A stretch of DNA of 64,000 bases, taken from Tsukamurella tyrosinosolvens. GTDB lineage: Bacteria > Actinomycetota > Actinomycetes > Mycobacteriales > Mycobacteriaceae. The DNA is taken from assembly GCF_900104775.1 (NCBI RefSeq), contig NZ_FNSA01000003.1, forward strand, positions 4,402,001-4,466,000, written 5' to 3'. The number at the start of each line of letters is the position of its first letter. The first letter of the stretch is position 1. This document shows, piece after piece, positions 1 through 8,933 of the stretch. Below the pieces are notes generated by a model. It was not told where the DNA came from. It was given only the letters and a program-made list of their open reading frames with translations, and did not search any database. Position numbers and translations under genes: made by a program.

Positions 1-1221
1 GTGCCGGTGAAGCTCAGCGCCCAGGAGGTCGAGGAGCACTACGAGGGCTTCTCCAACGGCAGCCTGTGGCCGCTGTACCACGACGTCATCGTCAAGCCGG
101 AGTACCACCGCGAGTGGTGGAACACGTACGTCGAGGTCAACCGGCGGTTCGCCGAGGAGACCGCCAAGGTCGCCGCCGAGGGCGCGACCGTGTGGGTGCA
201 GGACTACCAGCTGCAGCTGGTCCCGAAGATGCTGCGGATGCTGCGGCCCGACGTGAAGATCGGCTTCTTCCTGCACATCCCCTTCCCGCCCGTCGAGCTC
301 TTCATGCAGATGCCGTGGCGGCGCGAGATCATCGAGGGCATCCTCGGCGCCGATCTCGTCGGCTTCCACCTGCCCGGCGGCGCCCAGAACTTCCTCTACC
401 TCGCCAGCAAGCTGGCCGGGTACCCCACCAGCAAGAACTCGATCGGCGTGCGGTCCAAGTTCGGCGTGGTCACCGTCGGCTTCCGGTCCGTGCGGGTGGG
501 CGCCTTCCCGATCTCGATCGAGTCCGCCGAGCTCGCGGCCACCGCGAAGCTCCCCGAGACGAAGCAGCGGGCGCGGGCGCTGCGCAAGGAGCTCGGCAAC
601 CCCGAGAAGATCCTGCTCGGCGTCGACCGGCTCGACTACACCAAGGGCATCGACGTGCGGCTGCGCGCCATCGGCGAGCTGTACGCCGAGGGGCGGCTGG
701 ACCCGGAGCGGCACGTCTTCGTGCAGCTGGCGACCCCGTCGCGCGAGCGCGTCGAGTCCTACAAGGTGATGCGCGACGACATCGAGCGCCAGGTCGGCCG
801 CATCAACGGCGACTTCGGCCGCGTCGGCCGGCCCGTCGTGAGCTACGTGCACCGGCCCGTGCCGCGTCGCGAGCTGCTGGCCTTCTTCGCCGCCGCCGAC
901 GTCATGCTCGTGACGCCGCTGCGCGACGGCATGAACCTCGTGGCCAAGGAGTACATCGCCTGCCGCAACGACTCGACGGGCGCGCTGGTGCTCAGCGAGT
1001 TCACCGGCGCCGCCGCCGAACTCCGGCAGGCCTACCAGTGCAACCCGCACGACCTCGAGGGCGTGAAGAACGCCATCGACGAGGCCGTGCACCAGGAGCC
1101 CGAGGAGGGCAAGCGCCGCGTGCGCACCATGCGCCGCCAGGTCCTGCAGTACGACGTCGACCGCTGGGCCCGCTCCTTCCTGCAGACGCTCGCCGGCACC
1201 GTCGACGAGACGCGGGGATGA
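1..1221 (+). CDS. otsA: Trehalose-6-phosphate synthase OtsA, 5'-truncated by window edge
   Basis: Glycosyltransferase family 20 enzyme that joins UDP- (or ADP-) glucose and glucose-6-phosphate to trehalose-6-phosphate in the cytosol. Visible motifs are [42 protein letters not shown] and LSEFTGAA. Only about 406 residues are present against roughly 480-500 for the family. The missing part is the N-terminal end with the glycine-rich nucleotide-sugar loop, so the GTG at position 1 is not the real start and the gene begins outside the window. Its stop overlaps the otsB start (ATGA), so the two are translationally coupled. Confidence 0.96.
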   Translation: MPVKLSAQEVEEHYEGFSNGSLWPLYHDVIVKPEYHREWWNTYVEVNRRFAEETAKVAAEGATVWVQDYQLQLVPKMLRMLRPDVKIGFFLHIPFPPVELFMQMPWRREIIEGILGADLVGFHLPGGAQNFLYLASKLAGYPTSKNSIGVRSKFGVVTVGFRSVRVGAFPISIESAELAATAKLPETKQRARALRKELGNPEKILLGVDRLDYTKGIDVRLRAIGELYAEGRLDPERHVFVQLATPSRERVESYKVMRDDIERQVGRINGDFGRVGRPVVSYVHRPVPRRELLAFFAAADVMLVTPLRDGMNLVAKEYIACRNDSTGALVLSEFTGAAAELRQAYQCNPHDLEGVKNAIDEAVHQEPEEGKRRVRTMRRQVLQYDVDRWARSFLQTLAGTVDETRG

Positions 1222-1991
1222 GCCTGCCCGGCTCGGTCCGCGACGCCCTCGGGCGGTTCGCCGCGCTGCCGACGGTGCTCGTGGCCACGGACTACGACGG
1301 GGTCGTCGCGCCGATCGTCGCCGACCCCGCGGCCGCGTTCCCGCTGCCGGGGACCGTCGCCGCGCTGGAGGCGCTCGCCGGGCTCCCCGGGGTGACGGTG
1401 GCGGTGGTGTCCGGCCGCGACCGCGCGACGCTGGGGCGGCTGTCCGGTGCCGGCGAGGGCGTCGTGACCGTCGGGAGCCACGGCGCGGAGTGGGCGGAGG
1501 GTTTCGAGGCCGCCCTCTCCGCGGAGCTGGTGGAACTGCGGTCGACGGTGCTCGCCGACCTCACCGCGATCGCCGAGCGCTTCCCCGGCGCGGCCGTCGA
1601 GCCGAAGCCGCTTGGCGCCGCGCTGCACGTGCGCAACGTCGTGGATCCGGCCGCGGGGCCGGTCGCGCTGGAGGAGGCCCGACGGGGCCCCGCCGCCCTG
1701 TCCGGCGTGCACGCCACGGAGGGCAAGGCCGTGCTGGAGCTGACGGTGCTCGACGCCTCCAAGGGCCGGGCGCTGCAGACGCTGCGCAAGCGCACCGGCG
1801 TCGCCGCCGTGCTGTACCTCGGCGACGACGTCACCGACGAGAAGGCCTTCGCGGTGCTCACCGGCGCCGACGACGTGTCGGTCAAGGTCGATCCGGATCC
1901 CGCCGTGGCCACCGGCGCCCGCTTCCGCGTCGACGGCCCCGCCGATGCGCGCGCGGTCTTCGAGGAACTGCTGGCGCTGCGTCGCGGCTGA
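1218..1991 (+). CDS. otsB: Trehalose-6-phosphate phosphatase OtsB
   Basis: HAD-superfamily phosphatase, 257 residues, that removes phosphate from trehalose-6-phosphate to give trehalose, a compatible solute and mycolic-acid carrier in this group. HAD motif I is DYDGV (nucleophile Asp25, acid/base Asp27). The VSGRD motif II, the ASKGRAL lysine region and the metal-binding [10 protein letters not shown] motif follow in order. The ATG start overlaps the otsA stop, which fixes the start. The pair forms the complete two-step OtsAB pathway. Confidence 0.95.
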   Translation: MSLPGSVRDALGRFAALPTVLVATDYDGVVAPIVADPAAAFPLPGTVAALEALAGLPGVTVAVVSGRDRATLGRLSGAGEGVVTVGSHGAEWAEGFEAALSAELVELRSTVLADLTAIAERFPGAAVEPKPLGAALHVRNVVDPAAGPVALEEARRGPAALSGVHATEGKAVLELTVLDASKGRALQTLRKRTGVAAVLYLGDDVTDEKAFAVLTGADDVSVKVDPDPAVATGARFRVDGPADARAVFEELLALRRG

Positions 1992-2012
1992 CTCGGGCCT
2001 GATTCGCGGCCG

Positions 2013-2029
2013 GCCGGGATCCGCCCGGC
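2013..2029. terminator. Hairpin between convergent otsB and transglutaminase gene
   Basis: A six-base-pair GCCGGG/CCCGGC stem around a five-base loop lies in the 48-base gap between two convergent stops. It has no T-tract, as is common in high-GC actinobacteria, and could serve both directions. Confidence 0.45.
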
Positions 2030-2039
2030 ACGCGCCTGC

Positions 2040-2831
2040 TCAGGCGATGGGGATGAGCGTGCGGGGGTCGTCGGCGGGGAGGGGCGCGGCGGATTCGGCG
2101 GTCACCGTGAGGCGGTCGAAGCGGATGGAGCCGCCGTGGTTGTCGAGGAAGGCGATGTCGGCGGCGTCGCGGCCGGTGGCGATCCGCACCATCGCGGCGC
2201 GGGGGGCGAGGCCGGTCCCGTCGAGCACCCACCAGCGGCCGTCGACCATCACCTCGGCGACGGCGTGGAAGTCCATCGGGTCGCAGCCGGGCGCGAAGAC
2301 CGCGCTCATCCGGGCGGGCAGCTTCAGGGCGCGGAGCAGCGCGATCGTCAGGTGCGCGTAGTCGCGGCAGACGCCGGCGGAGGCGAGCAGGGTGTCGGAG
2401 GCACCGTCGGCGGAGCGGCTGGCGCCCGGCAGGTAGTCGAGCCGGCTCGCCACGAACTCGCGCACCGCCACAGCACGTTGTGCATCGCCGGTCACGCCCG
2501 CGAACTGCTTCGCGGCGTAGCCGTAGAACCGGTCCACCTCGCAGTAGCGCGACGGTCGCAGATACACCGACCGCAGGTACTCGTCGGCCGGCTCCGGCGC
2601 GGCGAAGCCCGCGACCTGCGCGTGGTACTCCAGCAGCACGGTCCCCGCCCCGGCGTCGACGCGGTGGATCCGGCCGCCGTGCGGCCCGACGACCTCGCGG
2701 ACCGGCAGCGGCGCACCGTCGAGCGTGACGGCGAGCGACTCCTGCACCTGCAGGCCCGGCACCCGGGCGACGGTGGCCTGATACTCCAGCACGGTGGGGG
2801 TGAGCACGGTGCACGCCACCCGCGCGGACAT
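2040..2831 (-). CDS. Transglutaminase-like (cysteine protease fold) protein
   Basis: About 263 residues. The N-terminal half is a beta-rich region typical of actinobacterial transglutaminase-like proteins. The C-terminal half holds the papain-like triad: Cys in AGVCRDYAHL, His in DFHAVAEV, and Asp in LDGTGLAP. Related proteins are often annotated as transglutaminase family; the substrate is unknown and protein cross-linking or peptidase activity is only inferred. I prefer the internal ATG at 2831 because a GTG start at 2885 would overlap the upstream L,D-transpeptidase gene by 34 bases. That GTG has no clear ribosome-binding site either, and GGAGG sits directly against the ATG, so the start is uncertain. 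Confidence 0.8.
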   Translation of the reverse strand: MSARVACTVLTPTVLEYQATVARVPGLQVQESLAVTLDGAPLPVREVVGPHGGRIHRVDAGAGTVLLEYHAQVAGFAAPEPADEYLRSVYLRPSRYCEVDRFYGYAAKQFAGVTGDAQRAVAVREFVASRLDYLPGASRSADGASDTLLASAGVCRDYAHLTIALLRALKLPARMSAVFAPGCDPMDFHAVAEVMVDGRWWVLDGTGLAPRAAMVRIATGRDAADIAFLDNHGGSIRFDRLTVTAESAAPLPADDPRTLIPIA

Positions 2832-2851
2832 CCTCCGCGCGCCGGGGACGA

Positions 2852-4036
2852 TCAATTCTTCGCTAGCGCCGACATCGATTGCCACGTGGGCCAGTCTAGG
2901 GTCCAGTCGTAGATGTCCCCGTCGGCCTCCGAGAGCTCGATCGACGTGCCCGTGACCTCGACCGGGTCTCCGAACAACGCGCTCTGGAAGTAGCGCTGCG
3001 CGTCCTCGAGCGAGAGGTTGATGCAGCCGTTGGTCACGTTCGAGGCGCCCTGGTTCCCGACGGTGTTCGGGTTGGCGTGGATGAACTCGCCGTTGTTGGA
3101 GATCCGCACCGCCCAGCGTTCGCGCACGTTGAAGTACCCGGCGGCGGGGTTGGACATGGCGAAGTCCTCGTGCTTCTCGCTCACCACGTGGATGCCCGAG
3201 CGCGTGACGTTGCGCGGCAGGTCGCCCTCGCCGTACGAACAGGGGAGGTCGAGGTGCACCTGGTCGCCGCGCATCACGAGGATCCGGTGCGACGGGGCCG
3301 AGGCCTTGACGATCTGCGACCGGCCGACGACGAAATCACTGGTCACGTCGCTGGCGCCGTACTGGCCGCCGCCGTGGTCGAGGCCGTAGAGCTTGGCGTT
3401 CATCGCGACCTTGGTGCCCGGCGTGAAGTACTCGCGCGGCCGCCAATGCGCGCGCGAGCCGTTGTCCTCGGGCAGCCAGGCCCACGCGCCCTCGGTGTGC
3501 GGGGTCGTGGTGACCTCGAGGGCCTTCTCGACGGCCGCCTTGTCCTCGACGGTGCCCGCGAACTTGAGGATGAGCGGCGCCGCGATGCCGACCTCGGCAC
3601 CGTCGGCGATGTTGACCTGGACCGACATCGTGGCGTCGGGCGAGACCACCGCGACCTCGCCGTCGAGGCTCGACCACGTACCGCCCTCGCCGTCGGCGGC
3701 GCCGGACCAGCGGTACGTCGCGCCGAAGCCGAGGGGCTCGGCGGTCGAATAGGTCACACCGTCGGGCGACGGGGTCAGTTCGACCTTTTTGCCCGACTGC
3801 GTGTTGGTCAGTGCGACGCCCGGGCGGAAGGTGCCGCCGCGCACGCGCACGGAGACGGTGTCGCGGGGGCCGATCTTCTTCCCGGCCGCGGGCGCGTACT
3901 CGAAAGTGGGGGCATCGGCCCTGGTCTCGCCGATGCCGCCGTCACGGGTGCAGGCGGTCGCGGCGACGGCCACCGTCGCCGCGGCACCGCCGAGGAAGGC
4001 GCGCCGACGCACCGGCGCACGAAAGATGTCGAACAC
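2852..4036 (-). CDS. L,D-transpeptidase lipoprotein (LprQ/LdtMt5-like)
   Basis: 394 residues from a GTG start. A twin-arginine RRRAFLGG segment leads into a hydrophobic stretch ending in a lipobox-like ATAC, so the protein is probably exported and lipid-anchored. Two Ig-like beta domains precede the C-terminal YkuD catalytic domain, with SGIHVVSEK, a His in FIHANP and the catalytic Cys338 in TNGCINL. L,D-transpeptidases form 3-3 cross-links between meso-diaminopimelate residues in peptidoglycan. The place next to murB matches my recollection of lprQ (Rv0483) beside murB in M. tuberculosis. A Trp-rich tail (DWTLDWPTWQ) follows the catalytic domain. Confidence 0.92.
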   Translation of the reverse strand: MFDIFRAPVRRRAFLGGAAATVAVAATACTRDGGIGETRADAPTFEYAPAAGKKIGPRDTVSVRVRGGTFRPGVALTNTQSGKKVELTPSPDGVTYSTAEPLGFGATYRWSGAADGEGGTWSSLDGEVAVVSPDATMSVQVNIADGAEVGIAAPLILKFAGTVEDKAAVEKALEVTTTPHTEGAWAWLPEDNGSRAHWRPREYFTPGTKVAMNAKLYGLDHGGGQYGASDVTSDFVVGRSQIVKASAPSHRILVMRGDQVHLDLPCSYGEGDLPRNVTRSGIHVVSEKHEDFAMSNPAAGYFNVRERWAVRISNNGEFIHANPNTVGNQGASNVTNGCINLSLEDAQRYFQSALFGDPVEVTGTSIELSEADGDIYDWTLDWPTWQSMSALAKN

Positions 4037-4046
4037 TGTATGAATT

Positions 4047-5108
4047 CTACTGGCGCAGCGGGGGAAGCTCCGCACCCACGAGCACGGGCTCGGGCCGCAG
4101 CTCGACGCCGAACCGGGCGAACACCCCATCCCGGACCTCGCCCGCGAGGTCGAGGAGTTCCGCGGTCGTGCCGGTGCCGCGGTTGGTCAGCGCGAGGGTG
4201 TGCTTCGTCGAGAGGGAGACGCCGGTGCGGCCGCCGTCGTAGCCCTTGCGGAAGCCTGCCCGCTCGATGAGCCAGCCGGCGGAGAGCTTTACCCCGTCGG
4301 GCGCGGGGTACTGCGGCGTGCTCTCCCCCGTCGCCTCCTCGATGCGCAGCACCGTCGCCGCGGCGACCGCGGCCGGCACGACGGGGTTGGTGAAGAAGGA
4401 GCCGACGCTCCAGGTGTCGTGATCGGCGGGGTCGAGGACCATGCCCTTGCCGCGGCGCAGGCCGAGAACGGCGCGGCGCGCGTCCGCGGGGTCGACGGTG
4501 CCGCCGGGCTCGACGCCGAGCGCCCGGGCGAGCTCGCCGTACCGGATCGGGGCGGAGGCACCGTCGGACAGGGCGAACCGCACCCGCAGCACGACGTCGG
4601 CGGGGCCGGAGGTGGCGTCGTGCTGCTTGAGCCGGGAGGTGCGGTACGCGAGGCCCAGCGTCTCGGGTGCGACCCACGCGGTCTCGCCGGTGGCGCGGTG
4701 GAACAGCTCGACGGCGTCGAGCCACGCGGACACCTCGACGCCGTACGCCCCGACGTTCTGCACCGGCGTCGCGCCCGCGGAGCCGGGGATGCCGGAGAGG
4801 CACTCGAGGCCGCCGAGCCCGGCGTCGACCGACGCGGCGACCACGTCGTCCCAGACCGCGCCCGCGTCGGCGGTGAGCACGGTCCCGTCGACCGAGATCG
4901 TGTCGTGCGCGAGGTGCACGACGGTCCCGTCGAAGCCCGCGTCGGCGATCACCAGGTTGGACCCGCCGCCGACCAGCAGCACCGGCTCGCCGGCGGCGTC
5001 GCAGCGCGCGACCGCCTCCGCGACCGCCGCGGCGGAATCGCAACGCAGGTAGGCGCGGGCGGGGCCGCCCAGGCGCAGCGTGGTCAACTCCGATAGCAGT
5101 TCAGGCAC
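4047..5108 (-). CDS. murB: UDP-N-acetylenolpyruvoylglucosamine reductase MurB
   Basis: Cytosolic FAD enzyme of peptidoglycan precursor synthesis. It reduces UDP-GlcNAc-enolpyruvate to UDP-MurNAc with NADPH. About 353 residues. It shows the FAD-binding GGGSNLV loop, the SGIPGSAGATPVQNVGAYG segment, and the catalytic Ser in SVGSFFTNP. The predicted start is a GTG read as VPELLSELTTLRLGG; in-frame sequence upstream of it is only a shadow of the opposite-strand genes. It ends ten bases before the L,D-transpeptidase start, so two cell-wall genes probably share a transcript. It diverges from the DUF2505 genes. Confidence 0.95.
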   Translation of the reverse strand: MPELLSELTTLRLGGPARAYLRCDSAAAVAEAVARCDAAGEPVLLVGGGSNLVIADAGFDGTVVHLAHDTISVDGTVLTADAGAVWDDVVAASVDAGLGGLECLSGIPGSAGATPVQNVGAYGVEVSAWLDAVELFHRATGETAWVAPETLGLAYRTSRLKQHDATSGPADVVLRVRFALSDGASAPIRYGELARALGVEPGGTVDPADARRAVLGLRRGKGMVLDPADHDTWSVGSFFTNPVVPAAVAAATVLRIEEATGESTPQYPAPDGVKLSAGWLIERAGFRKGYDGGRTGVSLSTKHTLALTNRGTGTTAELLDLAGEVRDGVFARFGVELRPEPVLVGAELPPLRQ

Positions 5109-5132
5109 CCCGCAACGGTAACGTGTCCGGCT

Positions 5133-5660
5133 ATGACCACCCGTCTCGAGCGCTCGCTCGACTACGCCACCAGTCCGGCCGCGCTGCACGCCGCGTTCAC
5201 CGACGATGCGTACTGGCCCGCCCGCGTGGCCGAGGTCGGCGGCGAGGGCGCCCGCGTCGCGGAGCTGTCCATCACCGGCGAGGGCGCCGGGCGCTCCGTG
5301 CGCGTGCTCGTGGTGCACGTGATCGGCGAGGACAAGCTGCCGCCCGTCGTGACCGCGATCCGCCCCGGCGGCCTGGAGATCCACCGCGTCGAGGAGTGGG
5401 GCCCGTTCGACGGCACGCGCTGCGAGGGCCGCTTCTCCGCCGAGATCCAGGGCGTTCCCGCGCAGCTGTCCGGCACGGCAGTCCTGGAGGCGGGCCCCGG
5501 CTCGGACGGCTCGGCCGCGCGCATCACCGCGGACGGCGAGGCCAACGTGTCCATCCCGTTCGTCGCGAAGAAGGTCGAGTCGCTGGTGGTCGAGAACCTG
5601 CAGGAGCTCATGGAGAGCGAGCGGGAGTTCACCCTGCAGTGGATCGCGGAGCATCCCTGA
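5133..5660 (+). CDS. DUF2505 family protein (first of a tandem pair)
   Basis: 175 residues with no signal peptide. The arrangement of strands and the closing helix fit the DUF2505 / SRPBCC-like (START) fold of actinobacteria. The C-terminal part contains VSIPFVAKKVESLVVENLQ, matching the conserved helix of the family. No biochemical role is established. It is divergent from murB, a pairing also found in mycobacteria as far as I recall (Rv0481c/Rv0482). It is followed after 18 bases by a paralogue. Confidence 0.85.
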   Translation: MTTRLERSLDYATSPAALHAAFTDDAYWPARVAEVGGEGARVAELSITGEGAGRSVRVLVVHVIGEDKLPPVVTAIRPGGLEIHRVEEWGPFDGTRCEGRFSAEIQGVPAQLSGTAVLEAGPGSDGSAARITADGEANVSIPFVAKKVESLVVENLQELMESEREFTLQWIAEHP

Positions 5661-5678
5661 CCGGTAAGGTTCCCCCAC

Positions 5679-6188
5679 ATGGCACGACGTCTCAGCTACT
5701 CGGCGCGCTTCCCGTTCCCCGCCGACGTCTTCTACAACGCGTACTCCACCAAGGAGTACTGGACCGAGAAGATGACGGACTTCCGCAACCTGACCCCGCT
5801 GTCGGAGCTCTCCGAGTTCGACGTCGACGACGAGGGCATCACGGTCGTCCAGAAGCAGAACCTGCCGCACGAGTACCTGCCGCCGATCGCGCAGGGCGTC
5901 GTGAAGAAGGACATGATCATCACGCGCGAGGAGTTCTACGGCGCGTGGGACGGCGAGAGCTCGATCGGCGACTACAAGGCGTCGATCCCCGCGGGCCCCG
6001 GCTCGCTCAAGGGTGAGGCCTCGCTGTTCAACACCGAGACCGGCTGCACCATGCGCTACACCACCGTGGTGAAGGTCTTCGTGCCGTTCGTCGGCACCAA
6101 GCTGGAGCAGCTCATCCTCATCAACCTGGTGGATCTGTTCCGCGCCGAGGCCGAGTACCTCAAGTACTGGGTCGACAAGAACGACTGA
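5679..6188 (+). CDS. DUF2505 family protein (second of a tandem pair)
   Basis: 169 residues, same fold family as the gene before it. It shares the start pattern (basic N-terminus, F/Y-rich first strand, YNAYSTKEYW) and the closing segment VPFVGTKLEQLILINLVDLF. The sequences have diverged a lot, so the duplication is old. Function is unknown; a hydrophobic ligand pocket is possible from the fold. It is followed after four bases by a methyltransferase gene and is likely in the same transcript. Confidence 0.85.
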   Translation: MARRLSYSARFPFPADVFYNAYSTKEYWTEKMTDFRNLTPLSELSEFDVDDEGITVVQKQNLPHEYLPPIAQGVVKKDMIITREEFYGAWDGESSIGDYKASIPAGPGSLKGEASLFNTETGCTMRYTTVVKVFVPFVGTKLEQLILINLVDLFRAEAEYLKYWVDKND

Positions 6189-6192
6189 CCCC

Positions 6193-6960
6193 GTGCCCTC
6201 CCCCGAGGGGCGGATCACCCGCGGCACGACCGGTCTCAACCGGCTGCGCCGCAGCGATCGCTGGTCGGTGCACTCCCCGCTGGTGGCCGCGGCAGTGGCC
6301 GGGCCGTCGCCGCTCGCCGTCGACGTGGGCTACGGAGCCCGCCCGGACACCACCCTCGAATGGGCGTCCTGGCTGCGGCGCGTCGCCCCCTCCGTGCGGG
6401 TGACGGGCCTGGAGATCGACCCCGCCCGCGTCGTCCCCGGCCGCGACGGCGTGGAGTTCGCCCGCGGCGGCTTCGAGCTCGCGGGGCTGCGCCCGAACCT
6501 GGTGCGGGCCTTCAACGTGCTGCGCCAGTACGACGAGTCCGAGGTGGCCGACGCCTGGGCGACGGTGGTCTCGCGGCTCGCGCCGGGCGGTGTCTTCGTC
6601 GAGGGCACGTGCGACGAGCTGGGCCGCCGGTGCTGCTGGCTCACCCTGGACCGCTCCGGCCCGCGGACGCTCACGCTGGCCTGGCACCCCGGATACACCG
6701 GCCACCCGTCGGACCTGGCCGAGCGGCTGCCGAAGGCGCTGATCCACCACAACGTGCCCGGCGAGAAGATCCACACCCTGCTCACGCTGGCGGATCGATG
6801 TTGGGACGAGGCCGCCGGCTACGCGCCCTACGGCAACCGGATCCGCTGGCGCGCGGCGGGGATCGCGCTGGCCGAGCGCACCGGCGGCGCCGCCCGCCCG
6901 CCCCGTCGCCCGGTGCGCGACAACCTGCTCACGGTCGATTGGTCCTTCGTCGCGCCGTAG
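6193..6960 (+). CDS. SAM-dependent methyltransferase-like protein
   Basis: 255 residues from a GTG start. It contains the SAM-binding motif I variant VDVGYGARPDTT, the acidic end of strand two in GLEIDPARV, and a post-motif region NVLRQYDESEV. The later APGGVFVEGTCDELGRRC resembles motif III. The substrate cannot be told from sequence. It directly follows the DUF2505 pair and probably closes that operon, because a long palindrome follows. Confidence 0.75.
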   Translation: MPSPEGRITRGTTGLNRLRRSDRWSVHSPLVAAAVAGPSPLAVDVGYGARPDTTLEWASWLRRVAPSVRVTGLEIDPARVVPGRDGVEFARGGFELAGLRPNLVRAFNVLRQYDESEVADAWATVVSRLAPGGVFVEGTCDELGRRCCWLTLDRSGPRTLTLAWHPGYTGHPSDLAERLPKALIHHNVPGEKIHTLLTLADRCWDEAAGYAPYGNRIRWRAAGIALAERTGGAARPPRRPVRDNLLTVDWSFVAP

Positions 6961-6962
6961 CG

Positions 6963-7038
6963 GCTCACGATGTCGACTTCTGGAGCGCCGGAGGTGTCCT
7001 GACGCACGTCCATGTGCCCAGAAGTCGAGATCGTGAGC
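6963..7038. repeat. Long intergenic palindrome A (related to palindrome C)
   Basis: Two 21-base arms (6963-6983 and 7018-7038) match at 20 of 21 positions around a 34-base loop. The left arm begins GCTCACGATGTCGACTTCTG. It lies between the methyltransferase stop and the nitrilase gene. The arm core and part of the loop (AGGTG ... GCACGT) recur in palindrome C at 28.7 kb, so this may be a dispersed element rather than a simple terminator. Confidence 0.8.
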
Positions 7039-7077
7039 GCTGAACCTTATCGAGCACGAGTCAGTAGTGTGGTGCGC

Positions 7078-7893
7078 ATGACATCGCTGACCGTCGCGCT
7101 GGCGCAGATCGAGGCCACGACCGACCCGGCGGCCAACGCCGCGCTGGTCGAGGACGGTCTACGCCGCGCCGCGGAAGCGGGCGCGGCGCTCGCCGTCTTC
7201 CCCGAGGCCACGATGTGCCGGTTCGGGGTGGTGCTCGGCCCCGTCGCGGAGCCGCTCGACGGGCCGTGGGCGACCCGCGTCGCGGCGGCCGCGCAGGCCA
7301 CCGGCGTGCACGTCGTCGCGGGTATGTTCACCCCCGCCGCCGACGGCCGCGTCCGCAACACGCTGCTGTCCGCGTCCCCCGACGGCACCCGCACCGCGTA
7401 CGACAAGATCCACCTCTTCGACGCCTTCGGCTTCGCCGAGTCGCGCACCGTGGAGCCCGGGGAGCGCGCCGTCCTCGTGGACGTCGACGGGGTCACGGTC
7501 GGGCTGAGCACCTGCTACGACCTGCGCTTCCCGGCCCTCTACCAGGGGCTGGCCGACGCCGGTGCCCGCGTGATCGTCGCGCCCGCGTCGTGGGGCGACG
7601 GCCCCGGCAAGCTCGACGCCTTCACCACGCTCGCCCGCGCGCGGGCGCTCGACTCCACCACCTACGTCGTCGCCGTCGACCAGGCGCGGCCGTCCGACCC
7701 GGAGCCCGGCCCCGCGCCGCGCGGGGTGGGCGGCTCGCTCGCCGTCGGGCCCGACGGTGCGGTGCTCGCCTCCGCCGGCGACGGGCCGGAACAGATCGTC
7801 GTCGACCTGCCGCTCGGGCGCGTCGACGAGGTGCGGGCCGCGCTGCCCGTGCTCGCCAACCGCAGGGACTTCACCGTCGCCACCCAGGGATGA
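7078..7893 (+). CDS. Carbon-nitrogen hydrolase (Nit/omega-amidase family)
   Basis: 271 residues covering one complete nitrilase-superfamily domain. The catalytic triad is Glu43 (FPEA), Lys110 (YDKIHLFD) and Cys146 (STCYDLRFP). IHLFDAFGF is typical of the Nit branch. Known Nit enzymes clear damaged metabolites such as deaminated glutathione or act as omega-amidases; the mycothiol-using actinobacterial version has no assigned substrate here. The ATG at 7078 lines up with homolog starts. The locus matches my memory of Rv0480c. The stop overlaps an alternative start of the next gene. Confidence 0.9.
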   Translation: MTSLTVALAQIEATTDPAANAALVEDGLRRAAEAGAALAVFPEATMCRFGVVLGPVAEPLDGPWATRVAAAAQATGVHVVAGMFTPAADGRVRNTLLSASPDGTRTAYDKIHLFDAFGFAESRTVEPGERAVLVDVDGVTVGLSTCYDLRFPALYQGLADAGARVIVAPASWGDGPGKLDAFTTLARARALDSTTYVVAVDQARPSDPEPGPAPRGVGGSLAVGPDGAVLASAGDGPEQIVVDLPLGRVDEVRAALPVLANRRDFTVATQG

Positions 7894-7910
7894 GGAACAA
7901 TCTAACGCCG

Positions 7911-8933
7911 ATGGACACGAACCCGAACGCCCCGCAGAACCCCGGCCCCCCGAACGGCCCGCAGGATCCGAACCTGACGCGGCCGATCTCCCCCGCCGAC
8001 CGGCAGCCGCCGCAGGCCCCGCAGCAGCCGCAGGGCCCCGGCCCGCAGGACGGCCTGACCCGGCCGATCGAGTCCGCGGCGCGGCCGTCGGGCGCGCACG
8101 CGCGCCCGGAGCCGGGCCAGCAACCGCCCGTGCCGCCGGTGCCGCCCACCCAGATCCCGCCCGGCGGACCGTCGGGCCAGGGCGGTCAGGGCGGACCCGC
8201 CAAGCCCGCCAAACAGCGCTCCACGGGCAAGCTCATCGGCCTGGCCGCCGCCGGCATCGTCGCGGTCCTGGTGATCGTGCTCGTCGGCTCCGAGCTCTAC
8301 ATCCGCAACCACGTGCAGAACTGCCTCGCGGACAACATCAAGAAGGGCACCAGCGCCACCGACGTCAAGGTCAGCTTCGAGAAGACGCCGATGCTGATCC
8401 AGAACGCGAGCGGCAAGATCCCGTCGATCGACATCCAGGTCGACGGCATGCAGGGCACCTCCGGCCTGAACGCGCACCTCCTCCTCAAGGGCGTCGAGCC
8501 CAGCGGCGACAACAAGATCGACGACGCCACGATCCTCGGCACCTTCACGGCCGACGGCATCAAGAACAAGGTCGTCAGCTCGCAGGTCATCTCGGACCCG
8601 AAGGTCACGCTGAACACCGCCGCGAACCAGATCGAGATCAGCGGCACCGCCGTCATCCTCCCGGTCACGGTGAACCTCAAGCCGACCATCAAGGACAACA
8701 AGGTGGTGCTCACGGCGAGCAAGGCCTCGGTCTTCGGCATCGGCGTCCCCGACGACCTGGCGCAGCAGCTCATCACCGCCGTCGCGGACATCCCCACCCC
8801 GAAGGGGCTCACCGCCAGCGACCTGAAGATGACCGACGAGGGCATCTCGCTGCGCTACTCGGGCCAGAACGTCCTCCCGAAGGACATCGAGAGCGGCTCC
8901 GACGTCGGCGCCACGAGCTGCTCAGTCGTGTGA
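7911..8933 (+). CDS. DUF2993 (LmeA-like) membrane-anchored protein
   Basis: About 340 residues. The N-terminal 105 or so are Pro/Gln/Gly-rich and probably cytosolic. They are followed by one transmembrane helix (LIGLAAAGIVAVLVIVLVGS) and an extracytoplasmic DUF2993 domain. DUF2993 includes LmeA, which affects mannan elongation of lipomannan in mycobacteria; whether this one does the same is inference. An alternative ATG at 7890 overlaps the nitrilase stop and adds seven residues, so the start is ambiguous. The stop overlaps the P450 start. Confidence 0.85.
   Translation: MDTNPNAPQNPGPPNGPQDPNLTRPISPADRQPPQAPQQPQGPGPQDGLTRPIESAARPSGAHARPEPGQQPPVPPVPPTQIPPGGPSGQGGQGGPAKPAKQRSTGKLIGLAAAGIVAVLVIVLVGSELYIRNHVQNCLADNIKKGTSATDVKVSFEKTPMLIQNASGKIPSIDIQVDGMQGTSGLNAHLLLKGVEPSGDNKIDDATILGTFTADGIKNKVVSSQVISDPKVTLNTAANQIEISGTAVILPVTVNLKPTIKDNKVVLTASKASVFGIGVPDDLAQQLITAVADIPTPKGLTASDLKMTDEGISLRYSGQNVLPKDIESGSDVGATSCSVV

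Noticed and set aside
1-3. GTG at position 1 as the otsA start
   Set aside because: The protein would lack the conserved N-terminal nucleotide-sugar loop of OtsA; the window edge cuts the gene.
66-1217. Long in-frame extension upstream of otsB
   Set aside because: It is an Arg/Ala-rich out-of-frame reading of otsA; otsB starts at the ATG overlapping the otsA stop.
5109-6239. In-frame extension upstream of murB that would give a 730-residue protein
   Set aside because: It reads antisense through the two DUF2505 genes and carries no recognisable domain.
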